Below, one piece after another: positions 26,638-35,824 of a DNA stretch of 64,000 nucleotides. The stretch's first letter is position 1; each line of letters opens with the position of its first letter. The position numbers were made by a program, and so were the translations under genes. Below the pieces are notes generated by a model, which worked only from the letters and a program-made list of their open reading frames with translations, had not been told where the DNA came from and ran no database searches. The DNA comes from Methanococcoides vulcani (GTDB lineage Archaea > Halobacteriota > Methanosarcinia > Methanosarcinales > Methanosarcinaceae): contig NZ_FOHQ01000003.1 of assembly GCF_900111645.1 (NCBI RefSeq), forward strand, positions 175,803 through 239,802, written 5' to 3'.

Positions 26638-26830
26638 TTTAGTACCTCATATTTATTTAAGACAGCCAGATACAAAAAACTAACTAAAATAGACCATATT
26701 TCCAAAAGGTAAGCTTCATAACATCAAAAAATGAAACCAAAATGAAACTTCATCTAACATAAGATTTAAAAGTTATATTGTTCTCTTATTAGAAAACAAA
26801 AGGTTCTGACAGATAAGGAGAGTGATCTGA

Positions 26831-27154
26831 TTGAGTTATGTATTTCTTTTTGCAGCCATACTTTTCGAAGTTATGGGTACTACCTGCATGAAACTATCAG
26901 AAGGTTTTACCAAAACACTTCCTTCTATACTGATCTTTGTGTTCTATGGAATAAGTTTCACTCTCTTCACATTAGCCCTCAAACGGCTTGAGGTCAGCCT
27001 TGCATATGCGATCTGGTCAGGGATCGGTACATTGAGCATTACTGCGATCGGCATCTTCTACTTTGATGAAACACTGACTGCCCTTAAAGTAGGGTCTATT
27101 GCCCTTATCATCATAGGTGTAATCGGGCTTAACTTAAGTAGCGGGATGCACTAA
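26831..27154 (+). CDS. Small multidrug resistance (SMR) transporter
   Basis: A 107-residue protein with four membrane helices. The essential membrane Glu is E13 in AAILFEVMGTTCMKLSEGF, and AYAIWSGIGTLSITAIGIFYFDE follows in helix 3. SMR proteins work as dual-topology dimers exporting cationic drugs, guanidinium or polyamines. A single gene suggests a homodimer of the EmrE/Gdx type. It is followed by a remnant of an FtsX-like gene on the other strand. Confidence 0.88.
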   Translation: MSYVFLFAAILFEVMGTTCMKLSEGFTKTLPSILIFVFYGISFTLFTLALKRLEVSLAYAIWSGIGTLSITAIGIFYFDETLTALKVGSIALIIIGVIGLNLSSGMH

Positions 27155-27220
27155 AAAGAAATGATCCTGAAAATGAATTCAGTCAATCCGCCAGTTGGTC
27201 ATTCTATCATCCATTCCAGA

Positions 27221-27325
27221 TCAGCTCTTTCTCAAGGACTCCACAGGATCAAGCTTTGAAGCTTTATTCACAGGATAGACACCTGCGATCAGGCCGACAA
27301 CAACAGCAATAGCTGAGAACAGGGA
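27221..27325 (-). pseudogene. C-terminal fragment of an FtsX/MacB-type permease
   Basis: Minus-strand translation gives SAIAVVVGLIAGVYPVNKAS, KLDPVESLRKS and a TGA. This is the last transmembrane helix and the AGxYPxxxASxLDPVExLR tail of FtsX/MacB permeases, as in the two intact genes at 39-41.5 kb. Upstream sequence (27326-27365) does not continue the match, so about 90% of the gene is lost. Confidence 0.7.
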
Positions 27326-27365
27326 TAAATAATATTAAAAGAATAAATGATATCAAGGGGATATA

Positions 27366-28430
27366 ATGGGTAAAATGGTTCATGTGGGTTCCAGAAAAGT
27401 AGGTGTTGCTCCCGGAACACTTATTCATATTGGGAAAAAGCATCTAACAGAGCCCAAAATAACTGTTATTGATTACAATGTAGATAATTTCCAGGAACTG
27501 GTAGCAGAAAATATCGAGGAAGTATATCCATTTAAAGATAGTGAAAACGTTTCCTGGATCAATATTCACGGAGTACATCAGGTCGACCTGATCGAAAAGA
27601 TAGGTATTCACTTTGGAATACACTCCCTTGTACTTGAAGACATCGTCCATACTGATCAACGACCTAAAGTAGAATTCTTCGATTCCTATATCTACATAGT
27701 TCTGAAGATGCTACAATATGATAAGGACAAAGAAGAACTTATAGCTGAACAGGTAAGTATTATCCTCGGCTCTAATTTTGTTATTTCGTACCAGGAAGTT
27801 ATCGAGGATACTTTCGATCCGGTAAGAGATCGATTAAGGTCCTCAAAGGGCCGTATTCGAAAACAAGGTCCTGATTATTTGGCTTATGCACTTCTGGATT
27901 CTATAGTTGACAACTATTTTGTTATGCTTGAAAAAATAGGTGAAAATATCGACGCACTTGATGACGAGCTATTAGATAAACCTACACCAAAAACGCTTGA
28001 GGACATCCATCACCTAAAGAAAGAACTGATCTTTTTAAGAAAATTCATCTGGCCTTCAAGGGAAGTTGTTAGCAGTTTACAAAGGGAAGAGTCATTTTTT
28101 ATTAAAGAGTCAACATCAATTTTCCTAAAAGACGTCTATGATCATATAATTCAGGTAATGGATACAATTGAATCATACAGGGACATCCTCTCCACGATGC
28201 TCGACCTTTACCTTTCGACTGCAAGCAACAAAATGAACGAGATAATGAAAGTACTTACTATCATAGCGACCATCTTTATTCCCCTCACTTTTATTGCAGG
28301 AATATATGGAATGAACTTTGAATATATGCCAGAGCTGAAATGGCATTTGGGATATCCTGTGATCTGGGCACTAATGATAACTGTAGCTCTTGTGATGCTT
28401 GCTTATTTCAGAAAACTGAAATGGATCTAA
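27366..28430 (+). CDS. corA: CorA-type magnesium/cobalt channel
   Basis: A 354-residue protein. A large cytoplasmic N-terminal domain with long helices (residues about 150-285) is followed by two C-terminal membrane helices. The selectivity motif YGMN appears in IAGIYGMNFEYMPEL just after the first helix. Family members are pentameric Mg2+ channels. It is monocistronic. The first 40 residues (GSRKVGVAPGTLIHIGKK) are typical of the archaeal subfamily. Confidence 0.93.
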   Translation: MGKMVHVGSRKVGVAPGTLIHIGKKHLTEPKITVIDYNVDNFQELVAENIEEVYPFKDSENVSWINIHGVHQVDLIEKIGIHFGIHSLVLEDIVHTDQRPKVEFFDSYIYIVLKMLQYDKDKEELIAEQVSIILGSNFVISYQEVIEDTFDPVRDRLRSSKGRIRKQGPDYLAYALLDSIVDNYFVMLEKIGENIDALDDELLDKPTPKTLEDIHHLKKELIFLRKFIWPSREVVSSLQREESFFIKESTSIFLKDVYDHIIQVMDTIESYRDILSTMLDLYLSTASNKMNEIMKVLTIIATIFIPLTFIAGIYGMNFEYMPELKWHLGYPVIWALMITVALVMLAYFRKLKWI

Positions 28431-28449
28431 AGAATTATTAAAACTGGAT

Positions 28450-29094
28450 TCAAGTTGGCAATGTGATCATGCCCAGATAAATTCCCCAGATACCACTGGC
28501 AATCATAGTTACTGAGATCGCACCCAAGAACAGACCGAATAACCTGGTAAGTACCAGCATTCCATTATATCCCATTTTTTTGTGTATTCTCCTCGAAAAG
28601 AGAAATGTTACCATGGCTATTGAATAGGTCAGTACTGTTGCGAGTATTATCAGAAACTTTTGCTGAACCACTTCAGCAGTTTCTGTAAGAATTATAACGG
28701 TTGTAATGGTAGCAGGACCTGTTAGAATAGGCATTGCGATGGGGAAGATCCAGATATCTTCACGATCCGCGGATGCATCTATCTCTTTATCAGTAATGCT
28801 TTCTCTTGAAATCTTGGCCTGCATCATATCAAAAGCTATCGTGAAAAGTAACAGTCCACCTGCAACTTTCAGTGAATCAAGACTGATCCCAAGAATATCA
28901 AGAATAATGTTTCCCGTGAAAATGAAGAATATGGCAATAACAAATGCCAACAAAACAGATTTCTTTGCGATCACGTTCTTTGCATCTAGAGTGAGGCCAT
29001 TGGTCAGCGTTATAAAAGTAATTACTCCGGTAATAGGGCTTACAATAATAAATAAAGTGATAAAAGAATAGATAAAATACCCGATAAGGTCCAT
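28450..29094 (-). CDS. MarC family (UPF0056) membrane protein
   Basis: A 214-residue protein with about six membrane helices. Conserved MarC features are IVSPITGVITFITLTNG near the start, GGLLLFTIAFDMMQAK in the middle, and IFPIAMPILTGPATITTVIIL after a polar loop. Function is unresolved: an inner-membrane protein once linked to antibiotic resistance. It converges with corA, with 19 bases between stops. Confidence 0.88.
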   Translation of the reverse strand: MDLIGYFIYSFITLFIIVSPITGVITFITLTNGLTLDAKNVIAKKSVLLAFVIAIFFIFTGNIILDILGISLDSLKVAGGLLLFTIAFDMMQAKISRESITDKEIDASADREDIWIFPIAMPILTGPATITTVIILTETAEVVQQKFLIILATVLTYSIAMVTFLFSRRIHKKMGYNGMLVLTRLFGLFLGAISVTMIASGIWGIYLGMITLPT

Positions 29095-29427
29095 TAATTA
29101 GTAAAAGGCATAGTATTTTAAAAAGTATGCGATTGAGTAATGCTCTTTGGATCAATAGAGTTAAGGACCTCTTCATTTAATAAATTTTTCTTTGTTAACA
29201 CTATTAACATAAAGTTTAAGTTGTATGCTATTTATTATTACAAAAATTAAAATTAGTATTAATAGATAAGTTAAATAGATTATAACATAGCATTAAATTG
29301 TTACAGATGATCATGCCAATAGAACCTTAAAAGAAGAAAAAACTTAACCATACCGGGAAATAAACCTAAAACTTCGGGTTCTGTGTATGAAGATCATTTG
29401 TAACATCATATCAGTGGTGTTAACAAA
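29095..29427. other. 333-base intergenic region, promoter of the metal-uptake operon
   Basis: AT-rich DNA between divergent genes; it must hold the promoters of marC and of the ABC importer. No convincing Fur/DtxR-type palindrome was recognised. Confidence 0.4.
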
Positions 29428-30546
29428 ATGAAATTCAAAACATATAGTGGAATACTAATTATCCTCGTACTAATACTGTCCTGCATCGGTGCAGGTTGCC
29501 TTTCGAGTTCCGGGCAGTCAACAGAAGACAATATAGAAGTGCAGACCATTACCGATGGACTTGGCAGGGAAGTAACGGTTCCCGTTAATCCTGAAAGGAT
29601 CGTCTGTCAGGGACCAGGGGCATTAAGATATATTTGCTATCTTAATGCACAGGATGCAGTTGTTGGTGTGGAAGACATTGAATTGAGAAAAGATGAGAAT
29701 AGAAGACCCTATGCTATTGCTAATCCTCAATTCCAGAATATGCCCCTGATCGGTGAATACAGGGGAAATACTGACCCAGAAAAGATCGTTACTGTTGATC
29801 CGGATGTGATCTTCTGGACATACGTCCAGTCAGCTGATGATGCAGATAAACTCCAGGCAAAGACAGGGATCCCTGTTGTAGCCCTTAATTATGGAGACCT
29901 TGGGGCCTATCGCAATGATATGTACCGGTCACTGCGTATCATGGCAGAAGTAATGGGGAAGGAAGAGAGAGCTGAAGAGGTTATTGGGTTTTTCGATATG
30001 ACCATTGAGGACCTCGAGTCCCGGACATCGGATATTCCTGAAGACGAAAAGATATCGGTCTATGTTGGCGGTATAGCATACCGAGGTCCACACGGATTCC
30101 AGTCAACAGAACCCTCTTACCCGCCATTTGCCCTGATCAATGCAAAGAATGTAGCAGCTTCACTTGGGACCGAACATGCTGATGTGTCAAAGGAAGCTAT
30201 CATTGAATGGGATCCGGAGATCATTTTTGTTGACCTTTCAACATACCAGACAACACCTTCAGCAGTAGATGAGCTGAAAACTGATCCTGCCTATACATCC
30301 TTGACAGCTGTAAAGAACGGGAACGTCTATGGAGTGCTACCTTACAACTGGTACACCACAAACCATGGTTCAGTCCTTGCTGCAGCTTACTACTCAGGAG
30401 AAGTTATCTATCCTGAAAGGTTCCAGGACATCGAACCTTCCGACAAGGCAGATGAGATCTATGTATTCCTCCTTGGGGAACCAGCTTATGAAAACCTGAG
30501 ATCCGGATTCAGTGCCGGATTCGGCCAGATCGAACTTGATGAATAA
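29428..30546 (+). CDS. Iron/metallophore ABC transporter substrate-binding lipoprotein
   Basis: A 372-residue protein with a lipoprotein signal (hydrophobic 8-22, Cys24 in IGAGC). The mature part is a class III periplasmic-binding fold: ITDGLGREVTVPVNPERIVC at the start, VDPDVIFWTYV in the middle and a C-terminal lobe with EWDPEIIFVDLS. The family binds ferric complexes, haem or cobalamin; which one is not readable. It is the first gene of a three-gene operon. Confidence 0.88.
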   Translation: MKFKTYSGILIILVLILSCIGAGCLSSSGQSTEDNIEVQTITDGLGREVTVPVNPERIVCQGPGALRYICYLNAQDAVVGVEDIELRKDENRRPYAIANPQFQNMPLIGEYRGNTDPEKIVTVDPDVIFWTYVQSADDADKLQAKTGIPVVALNYGDLGAYRNDMYRSLRIMAEVMGKEERAEEVIGFFDMTIEDLESRTSDIPEDEKISVYVGGIAYRGPHGFQSTEPSYPPFALINAKNVAASLGTEHADVSKEAIIEWDPEIIFVDLSTYQTTPSAVDELKTDPAYTSLTAVKNGNVYGVLPYNWYTTNHGSVLAAAYYSGEVIYPERFQDIEPSDKADEIYVFLLGEPAYENLRSGFSAGFGQIELDE

Positions 30547-30582
30547 AGAGTGGATTGAGCCTGAAGAATATCGGAGGAAAAT

Positions 30583-31674
30583 ATGGAATTTATAGAAGGT
30601 AAAATGGATGAGCTAAAGGAAGATACACTTCCTTTGGCCTATACAGGTTACATCAGAAAGAAGATCTCCTTCATGATCATCTCATCGATCCTTCTGTTCC
30701 TGTTACTCATCTATTCCATAGCCGTAGGTGCTGCAAATATTTCTTTCACAAATGTTATGGCTGCACTGTTCGGCTACGATGTTGGAAATGTTTCCACCAT
30801 CATATGGAATATACGCCTTCCTAGAGCACTGACAGCCATCGTTTCAGGCATAGGACTATCGGTTGCAGGTGTAGCACTCCAGTCCATCCTGCGAAACCCG
30901 CTTGGGTCGCCTTACACACTGGGGATATCACATGCTGCCGCATTCGGTGCAGCATTCTCAGTGATCGTTCTTGGCAGCGGCAGTATGCGAAGCACAGGAG
31001 CAGATGCGGTCATGCTTAACAATCCCTATATGACAACGGCGGTTGCTTTCTGTTTCTCTATGATAGCTACATTCATCCTGATAGCTATCGCAAGATACAG
31101 GAGTGCTTCCCCGGAAGTTATGATCCTCACAGGAGTTGCACTGGCATCACTTTTTACTGCAGGTACAATGTTCCTTCAGTATTTTGCAGATGATGTTCAG
31201 CTTGCAGCGGTTGTTTTCTGGACCTTCGGGGACGTTGGTCGGGCCGATTGGGGAGATCTTGGAATACTAACAGCCGTAACGATACCTTCAATGGTCTATT
31301 TCCTGCTCAACCGCTGGAACTACAATGCGATAGACGCAGGAGATGAAACAGCTAAAGGGCTTGGTGTTAATGTCGAAAAAGTTCGTCTTTGGGGTATGTT
31401 GGTCGCATCCCTGATGACCGCTTTTGTCGTGGCTTTCCTGGGTGTCATTGGCTTTGTCGGACTGGTCTGTCCGCATATTGCACGCAAGTTCGTAGGTGAT
31501 GAACAAAGATTCCTCCTGCCAGCATCCTGCCTTACAGGTGGCCTGCTATTACTTAGTGCAGATACCGCTGCACGTCTTATGCTCGCACCCCACGAACTCC
31601 CGGTAGCTATACTGACCGCTTTTATGGGTGCTCCGCTATTCCTTTACTTGCTTATCAGGGGGTATCAGCACTAA
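30583..31674 (+). CDS. FecCD/BtuC-type ABC transporter permease
   Basis: A 363-residue permease with about ten membrane helices. FecCD hallmarks are IRLPRALTAIVSGIGLSVAGVALQ (two pieces), NPLGSPYTLGISHAAAFGAA, and the coupling region GVIGFVGLVCPHIARKFVGDEQR near residue 285. A polar N-terminus of about 28 residues precedes helix 1; GGAGG lies upstream of the ATG. Its stop overlaps the start of the ATPase gene by one base. Confidence 0.92.
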   Translation: MEFIEGKMDELKEDTLPLAYTGYIRKKISFMIISSILLFLLLIYSIAVGAANISFTNVMAALFGYDVGNVSTIIWNIRLPRALTAIVSGIGLSVAGVALQSILRNPLGSPYTLGISHAAAFGAAFSVIVLGSGSMRSTGADAVMLNNPYMTTAVAFCFSMIATFILIAIARYRSASPEVMILTGVALASLFTAGTMFLQYFADDVQLAAVVFWTFGDVGRADWGDLGILTAVTIPSMVYFLLNRWNYNAIDAGDETAKGLGVNVEKVRLWGMLVASLMTAFVVAFLGVIGFVGLVCPHIARKFVGDEQRFLLPASCLTGGLLLLSADTAARLMLAPHELPVAILTAFMGAPLFLYLLIRGYQH

Positions 31675-32429
31675 TGTTGAACGTAGAAGGGCTTGGGTTT
31701 AACTATAAGACCAGAAAAGTACTCGAACAGATCCACTTCGGTCTAAAACCCGGAGAGGTCCTTGCTATCCTTGGTCCTAACGGTGTTGGAAAATCGACAC
31801 TTCTCAGATGCATCAACACTATACATCCGCCTGCCACAGGAACTATTTTTGTTGATGGTGAGGAGGTCCTTTCCCTTGAAAAGCATGAGGTCGCAAAGAG
31901 AATCGGTTACGTTCCACAACGTTCTGAAGCCGGAAAGCTAACTGCCTATGATGCCATCCTGCTTGGAAGGAAACCGCATATTGGCTGGAACATTAAAGAA
32001 AAAGATCACAAGATCGTCGAGTCCATCATTATGAAGCTGGAACTTGATAAACTTGCACTCAGGTACATCAATGAAATGAGTGGCGGAGAACTTCAAAGGG
32101 TTGCAATAGCAAGAGCCCTCGTCCAGGAACCAAAGCTGTTGTTGCTTGATGAGCCAACCAGCAGTCTTGACCTTAAGAAACAGCTGGAGATACTGCGTAC
32201 TGTCAGGCAGGTTGTGAAAGATAACAGAGTGTCTGCCGTCATAACAATGCATGACATTAATCTTGCACTCCGATTTGCTGACAGGTATATTTTTCTGAAG
32301 GATGGAAACATCTTCGCTCATGGGGGACACGAGATAGTTGTGCCTGAGACTATTGAACAGGTATACGGTGTTTCTGCAACTGTAGAAGAATTGAATGGAT
32401 TTCGTATAGTTGTACCAAATGAAGAATAA
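31674..32429 (+). CDS. Iron/metallophore ABC transporter ATP-binding protein
   Basis: A 251-residue ABC ATPase with Walker A GPNGVGKSTL near residue 35, Q-loop YVPQR, signature MSGGELQRVAIARAL near 134 and Walker B LLLLDEPTSSLDL near 156, with switch His in ITMHD. It belongs to the FepC/BtuD group that pairs with FecCD permeases, which fits its position as the third gene of the operon. Confidence 0.93.
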   Translation: MLNVEGLGFNYKTRKVLEQIHFGLKPGEVLAILGPNGVGKSTLLRCINTIHPPATGTIFVDGEEVLSLEKHEVAKRIGYVPQRSEAGKLTAYDAILLGRKPHIGWNIKEKDHKIVESIIMKLELDKLALRYINEMSGGELQRVAIARALVQEPKLLLLDEPTSSLDLKKQLEILRTVRQVVKDNRVSAVITMHDINLALRFADRYIFLKDGNIFAHGGHEIVVPETIEQVYGVSATVEELNGFRIVVPNEE

Positions 32430-32548
32430 AGCGTAATAGTAATTAATTACTTGACGGAAAAGAAGCGGAAGAAATAGCAGAAAATAAGAATAATGGATGT
32501 GTCAAAGGAAGTTAAATCACATCCATCCACCCTTTTATCAGCTATTGA

Positions 32549-33220
32549 TCAATAAACAATACTCTTAGCAGAAGCACACTCGGCCTGGGTTGCACAGATG
32601 TGGTTTTTGATATTGAATCCCAGAAGGAAAGAACCAACACAATGCTTTTTGTCGCTAATCTGTGCTCTTGATCTTATGTATTCATCCGCAAACCTGGAAG
32701 GTGAAGCCATAAGAGCATCGGAGATCCCGGGAATATGTTCTATGTAAGGGAATGGTTTTGGATTGACGACCATACAGACAGAATCAGCACAGGATTTAAT
32801 TTTTACAAACTTATCAAGTTCTATTACGATATTTCCAAGAACACAGTAACCTGAATGTTCCTGATACTCCTGAAGCTTGACAGGATCAGTTACGTCCCCA
32901 CCTATGATCTGATCACCATGCATCAGCTTGATATTGTTCGCTGGCCATTCAAAGTCTTTGTTCGTCATGAACGCTATCATCACATCGCAATCAAGGACCT
33001 GTTTTACCCCCAGGTTCTTCTTTTTACCGAAAAGAACTGATTTGACCCTTTCGTCCTTCTTTTCAAGTTTAATAATATTCATTCGGTCTACAGCATTCAG
33101 AAATAGTATTTGCTCAATGCCTTTTGTGGAATCTAGCTCCACAATTACCTTGTCCATTGTATCTTCGTATGAAATACGATTAACCCCCCATAAAATGAAT
33201 TGTGGTTTATTGAAAAACAC
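32549..33220 (-). CDS. Unrecognised Cys-containing protein (223 aa)
   Basis: I do not recognise the family. The N-terminal half is alpha/beta (KVIVELDSTKGIEQILFLNA, DCDVMIAFMTNKDFEW). The C-terminal half has several Cys (SGYCVLG, SCADSVCMVVNPK, KHCVGSF, HICATQAECASAK), which could bind a metal or cluster. There is no signal or membrane segment. ATG 33157 (MDKVIVELDST) is a possible shorter start; neither start has a clear ribosome-binding site. It converges with the metal-uptake operon. Confidence 0.65.
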   Translation of the reverse strand: MFFNKPQFILWGVNRISYEDTMDKVIVELDSTKGIEQILFLNAVDRMNIIKLEKKDERVKSVLFGKKKNLGVKQVLDCDVMIAFMTNKDFEWPANNIKLMHGDQIIGGDVTDPVKLQEYQEHSGYCVLGNIVIELDKFVKIKSCADSVCMVVNPKPFPYIEHIPGISDALMASPSRFADEYIRSRAQISDKKHCVGSFLLGFNIKNHICATQAECASAKSIVY

Positions 33221-33403
33221 AAATCAATGTATATTGTTATAATTCAATGTTATTTAAGTTTTCTTTTAGTACCATATAGAATAGCATAAAAATGTAAAAT
33301 ATAAAATGTAAAATTCCCGATAATATTTTGTCAAAAAGAGAAACGATCAGAAAAAAGACAAAACTGAAAATGAAGAGAAGAATAGAAAAAACTGGTGGAA
33401 ATA

Positions 33404-34894
33404 TTACTCCACCTTTTTAACAATACTTTGTTTGCTCAAAAGCAGGTTGTATGCATCTTTAGCTTCGTTGTACTTAACAAGAACATTGTACAGCTCAAGA
33501 ACATTTCCATAACCTTCCTCTTTGAGAAGCGCATTTTCATAAACGACATTATGTGAAGGTAATACAGCATATACCTGTTTTTTTGAAGTTCCATCACATA
33601 CCTTATAGACGGAGTATTTATTATCACCAAGATCTCCTGACATAAGGGAACAAACAACATTGATGCGCTTGTCAACATACTTTTTCATATCTGACAATCT
33701 GGCAAATTTCGCTTTTAGTGGTACCTTGTAGCTTACTTTTGACAAATTGTCCTTTCTCATTATAGCATATGAATATTTGATATCAGTGTTAAGATACCTG
33801 AAGGGCTCCTCGCATTCCGCAATCTTTGACATAAGGAGAGGTGGCTTTATATCCTCTTTCTGCTCAAAGCTCCAGCATTCGTCAGGATTACAGCCTCTGC
33901 ACCAGATAAAGGAACATGGACTATATATCCCAAGACCAAGATGCTTAAGAGCAAGGGTCAGCTTCCTGAACTCGGTTGAATTTACCCTATCTGCAGGTTC
34001 GATAAGAAGAATGTTGCCATCGTCTGTGAGCTTCTCGGACAGTTTTTTGACAAGCTCTGCCTTCTGCTCAATTGTAAGCTCCCGGATCTCATTGAGAACA
34101 TTGGAAAATACCATTAGGTCGATCTTGTCAGGAATATCCTCGGGCTTAAGGTCCACGATATTAGCCTTAATGGGTTTTTCCACGGATACCCTTGCTTTGT
34201 TCTTTGCATATTCCGGTACGATGGAATCATATGCCTCGATGTTCTCGTCATATAGTTCAACGCTATGGATAGCTGCTTCTGCCACGTCAAGTCGCTTGTA
34301 GAAGTCAGTGATAGCAAGAGGAACTGTTCCCGGACCGGTGCCTATGTCAAGGATCTTCATCCTGGTCTTCAACATGCCATCAAGTGCCATGCTGTAGAGG
34401 ATATGTTCAAACTGTACGAAATAGACCGGAAACTGATAAGCAAGATAGGCAAGGATGCTATAACCTTTCTCATAAGAGATATTCTTGGACTTTCCTGATT
34501 TCCAGTAGGAATTCTTCTGGGCAACTATCGCTTTTCTTATTTTTTCCAGAACCAGAGGGTCATCCCAGTCCTTTGTCGTCTTATGTTTGATGTACTGCTC
34601 AATGGTCTTCTGGAGTTGTTGTGATACAACAGGAGACCTGAAGAATGACCTGGTTCTTCCCTGCTCTTCAACTGTAAGCTCCAGCTTTTCTTTACTGAGA
34701 GCGCGGGTCATCCTGAAATCTTCATCCCGGGGAGTTGCATTGATCTTAAGATCGAATAAGAATGGTGATACGACTTTATAGATGTCCTGTGTCGACATCT
34801 CTTCTTCTATGTAGTCCTTTATCTCCGATAGCATGAACTCTTTTTTCATGCGTGAAACATACTTCAACACGGAGAGTATATTATTTTTGGGCAT
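33404..34894 (-). CDS. Rsm22/METTL17-like methyltransferase-fold protein
   Basis: A 496-residue protein. A helical N-terminus (1-150) is followed by a SAM-dependent methyltransferase-like fold with motif I LDIGTGPGTVPLAI and LMVFSNVLNEI. The Cys cluster CSFIWCRGCNPDEC follows, spaced like the four-Cys [4Fe-4S] site of Rsm22/METTL17. The family helps assemble the small ribosomal subunit in mitochondria and is found in some prokaryotes. A role in ribosome assembly here is inferred. Confidence 0.75.
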   Translation of the reverse strand: MPKNNILSVLKYVSRMKKEFMLSEIKDYIEEEMSTQDIYKVVSPFLFDLKINATPRDEDFRMTRALSKEKLELTVEEQGRTRSFFRSPVVSQQLQKTIEQYIKHKTTKDWDDPLVLEKIRKAIVAQKNSYWKSGKSKNISYEKGYSILAYLAYQFPVYFVQFEHILYSMALDGMLKTRMKILDIGTGPGTVPLAITDFYKRLDVAEAAIHSVELYDENIEAYDSIVPEYAKNKARVSVEKPIKANIVDLKPEDIPDKIDLMVFSNVLNEIRELTIEQKAELVKKLSEKLTDDGNILLIEPADRVNSTEFRKLTLALKHLGLGIYSPCSFIWCRGCNPDECWSFEQKEDIKPPLLMSKIAECEEPFRYLNTDIKYSYAIMRKDNLSKVSYKVPLKAKFARLSDMKKYVDKRINVVCSLMSGDLGDNKYSVYKVCDGTSKKQVYAVLPSHNVVYENALLKEEGYGNVLELYNVLVKYNEAKDAYNLLLSKQSIVKKVE

Positions 34895-35048
34895 CTTTTG
34901 ACAGGAAGGATCGCAAGTAATTAAAGCATTTTGGGGAAAAGAAGAAAAAAAGAATAGAAATGAAGAATTGGATGAAAAGAAAGTTCATCGATATCTTAAG
35001 ATGATATATATCCTATGAACTTCTCTCACCGATACTTAAGGATAAAAA

Positions 35049-35321
35049 TCAGTCCCTTGCAAGGGAGTATTCTGCAAGCACCTTCAGATATTCATCATCC
35101 ACTTCCATCAGTGCTGTCTGAAACATGGCCACATGGATCATTTCTTCTCTTGCGACATCAAGAAGTATCGCTCTGAGCTCTTCATCGTCGGTTAGGGAAG
35201 CCATTTGTTCATAAAGGTTGACAGCATCCAGTTCGGCTATCATGGAAAGTCTCATGAGTTCCTTGTTAATATCTTCCTTATTTACTATTTCAAGATCAAT
35301 AGGTATTTCTGATAACATCAC
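35049..35321 (-). CDS. Half-ferritin (rubrerythrin/EncFtn-like), copy 2
   Basis: A 90-residue two-helix protein. Helix 1 carries IAELDAVNLYEQMASL and helix 2 carries AREEMIHVAMFQTALM. The Glu in IAELD/LYEQ and the ExxH in EEMIH are the iron ligands of half-ferritins that dimerise to a ferroxidase centre. It follows a close paralogue on the same strand after a perfect AGGAGG ribosome-binding region, so the two are co-transcribed. No encapsulin shell gene is visible in this window. Confidence 0.85.
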   Translation of the reverse strand: MMLSEIPIDLEIVNKEDINKELMRLSMIAELDAVNLYEQMASLTDDEELRAILLDVAREEMIHVAMFQTALMEVDDEYLKVLAEYSLARD

Positions 35322-35332
35322 AGGAGCCTCCT

Positions 35333-35617
35333 TTACTTTTCGAGCTTTTCTTCAACTTCTTTTTTCCCCATCTTTAGTTCATAGTCCTACTGGTCATCTT
35401 CTTTCAGTAACAGTGTCTGGAATTCACCTACGTGGGTCTTTTCTTCTTTTGCAACATCCAGAAGGACCTGTTTTACCTCATTGTTATCTGTAAGAGAAGC
35501 CATTTGCTCATACAGACTGATAGCATCAAGTTCAGCAATTACTGCAGTCCTGAGGATTTCTTTATTAATGTCTTCAGCAGCTACTTTAGAAAGGTCTATT
35601 GGTATCTTCGATAACAT
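35333..35617 (-). CDS. Half-ferritin copy 1 with in-frame UAG (possible pyrrolysine)
   Basis: The conventional frame ends after 76 residues at TAG (35389-35387). The same frame then stays open for 17 codons, DYELKMGKKEVEEKLEK, to TAA at 35335-35333, directly before the AGGAGG of the next gene. The paralogue next door continues well past the equivalent position (DDEYLKVLAEYSLARD), so the tail looks genuine and the full product is 94 residues. Iron-site motifs are the same: IAELDAISLYEQMASL and AKEEKTHVGEFQTLLL. UAG is read as pyrrolysine in many Methanosarcinaceae. Alternatively the UAG is a real, rarely used stop and a short form is made. Confidence 0.75.
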
Positions 35618-35824
35618 ATCTGCATCCCGTTAACCTATAATTATATCGAATCGATTATAGAAAGCATTCAAAAAAACAAAAATGCTACAACTCGATCAAA
35701 TTCCCAATAAAATATCATCAACTGAACTATTAATAAATTTCGCAGGGCTATTTTTAGGAAAACGCATATTATTGATACTAACATAAATTTAGGCAAGTTA
35801 GGAATAACTAAGGGGGACTTACCA

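Noticed and set aside
33747-34301. A 184-codon plus-strand frame within the Rsm22-like gene
   Set aside because: It is exactly opposite a well-conserved gene, has Ser/Leu-rich composition typical of antisense frames, and no motif.
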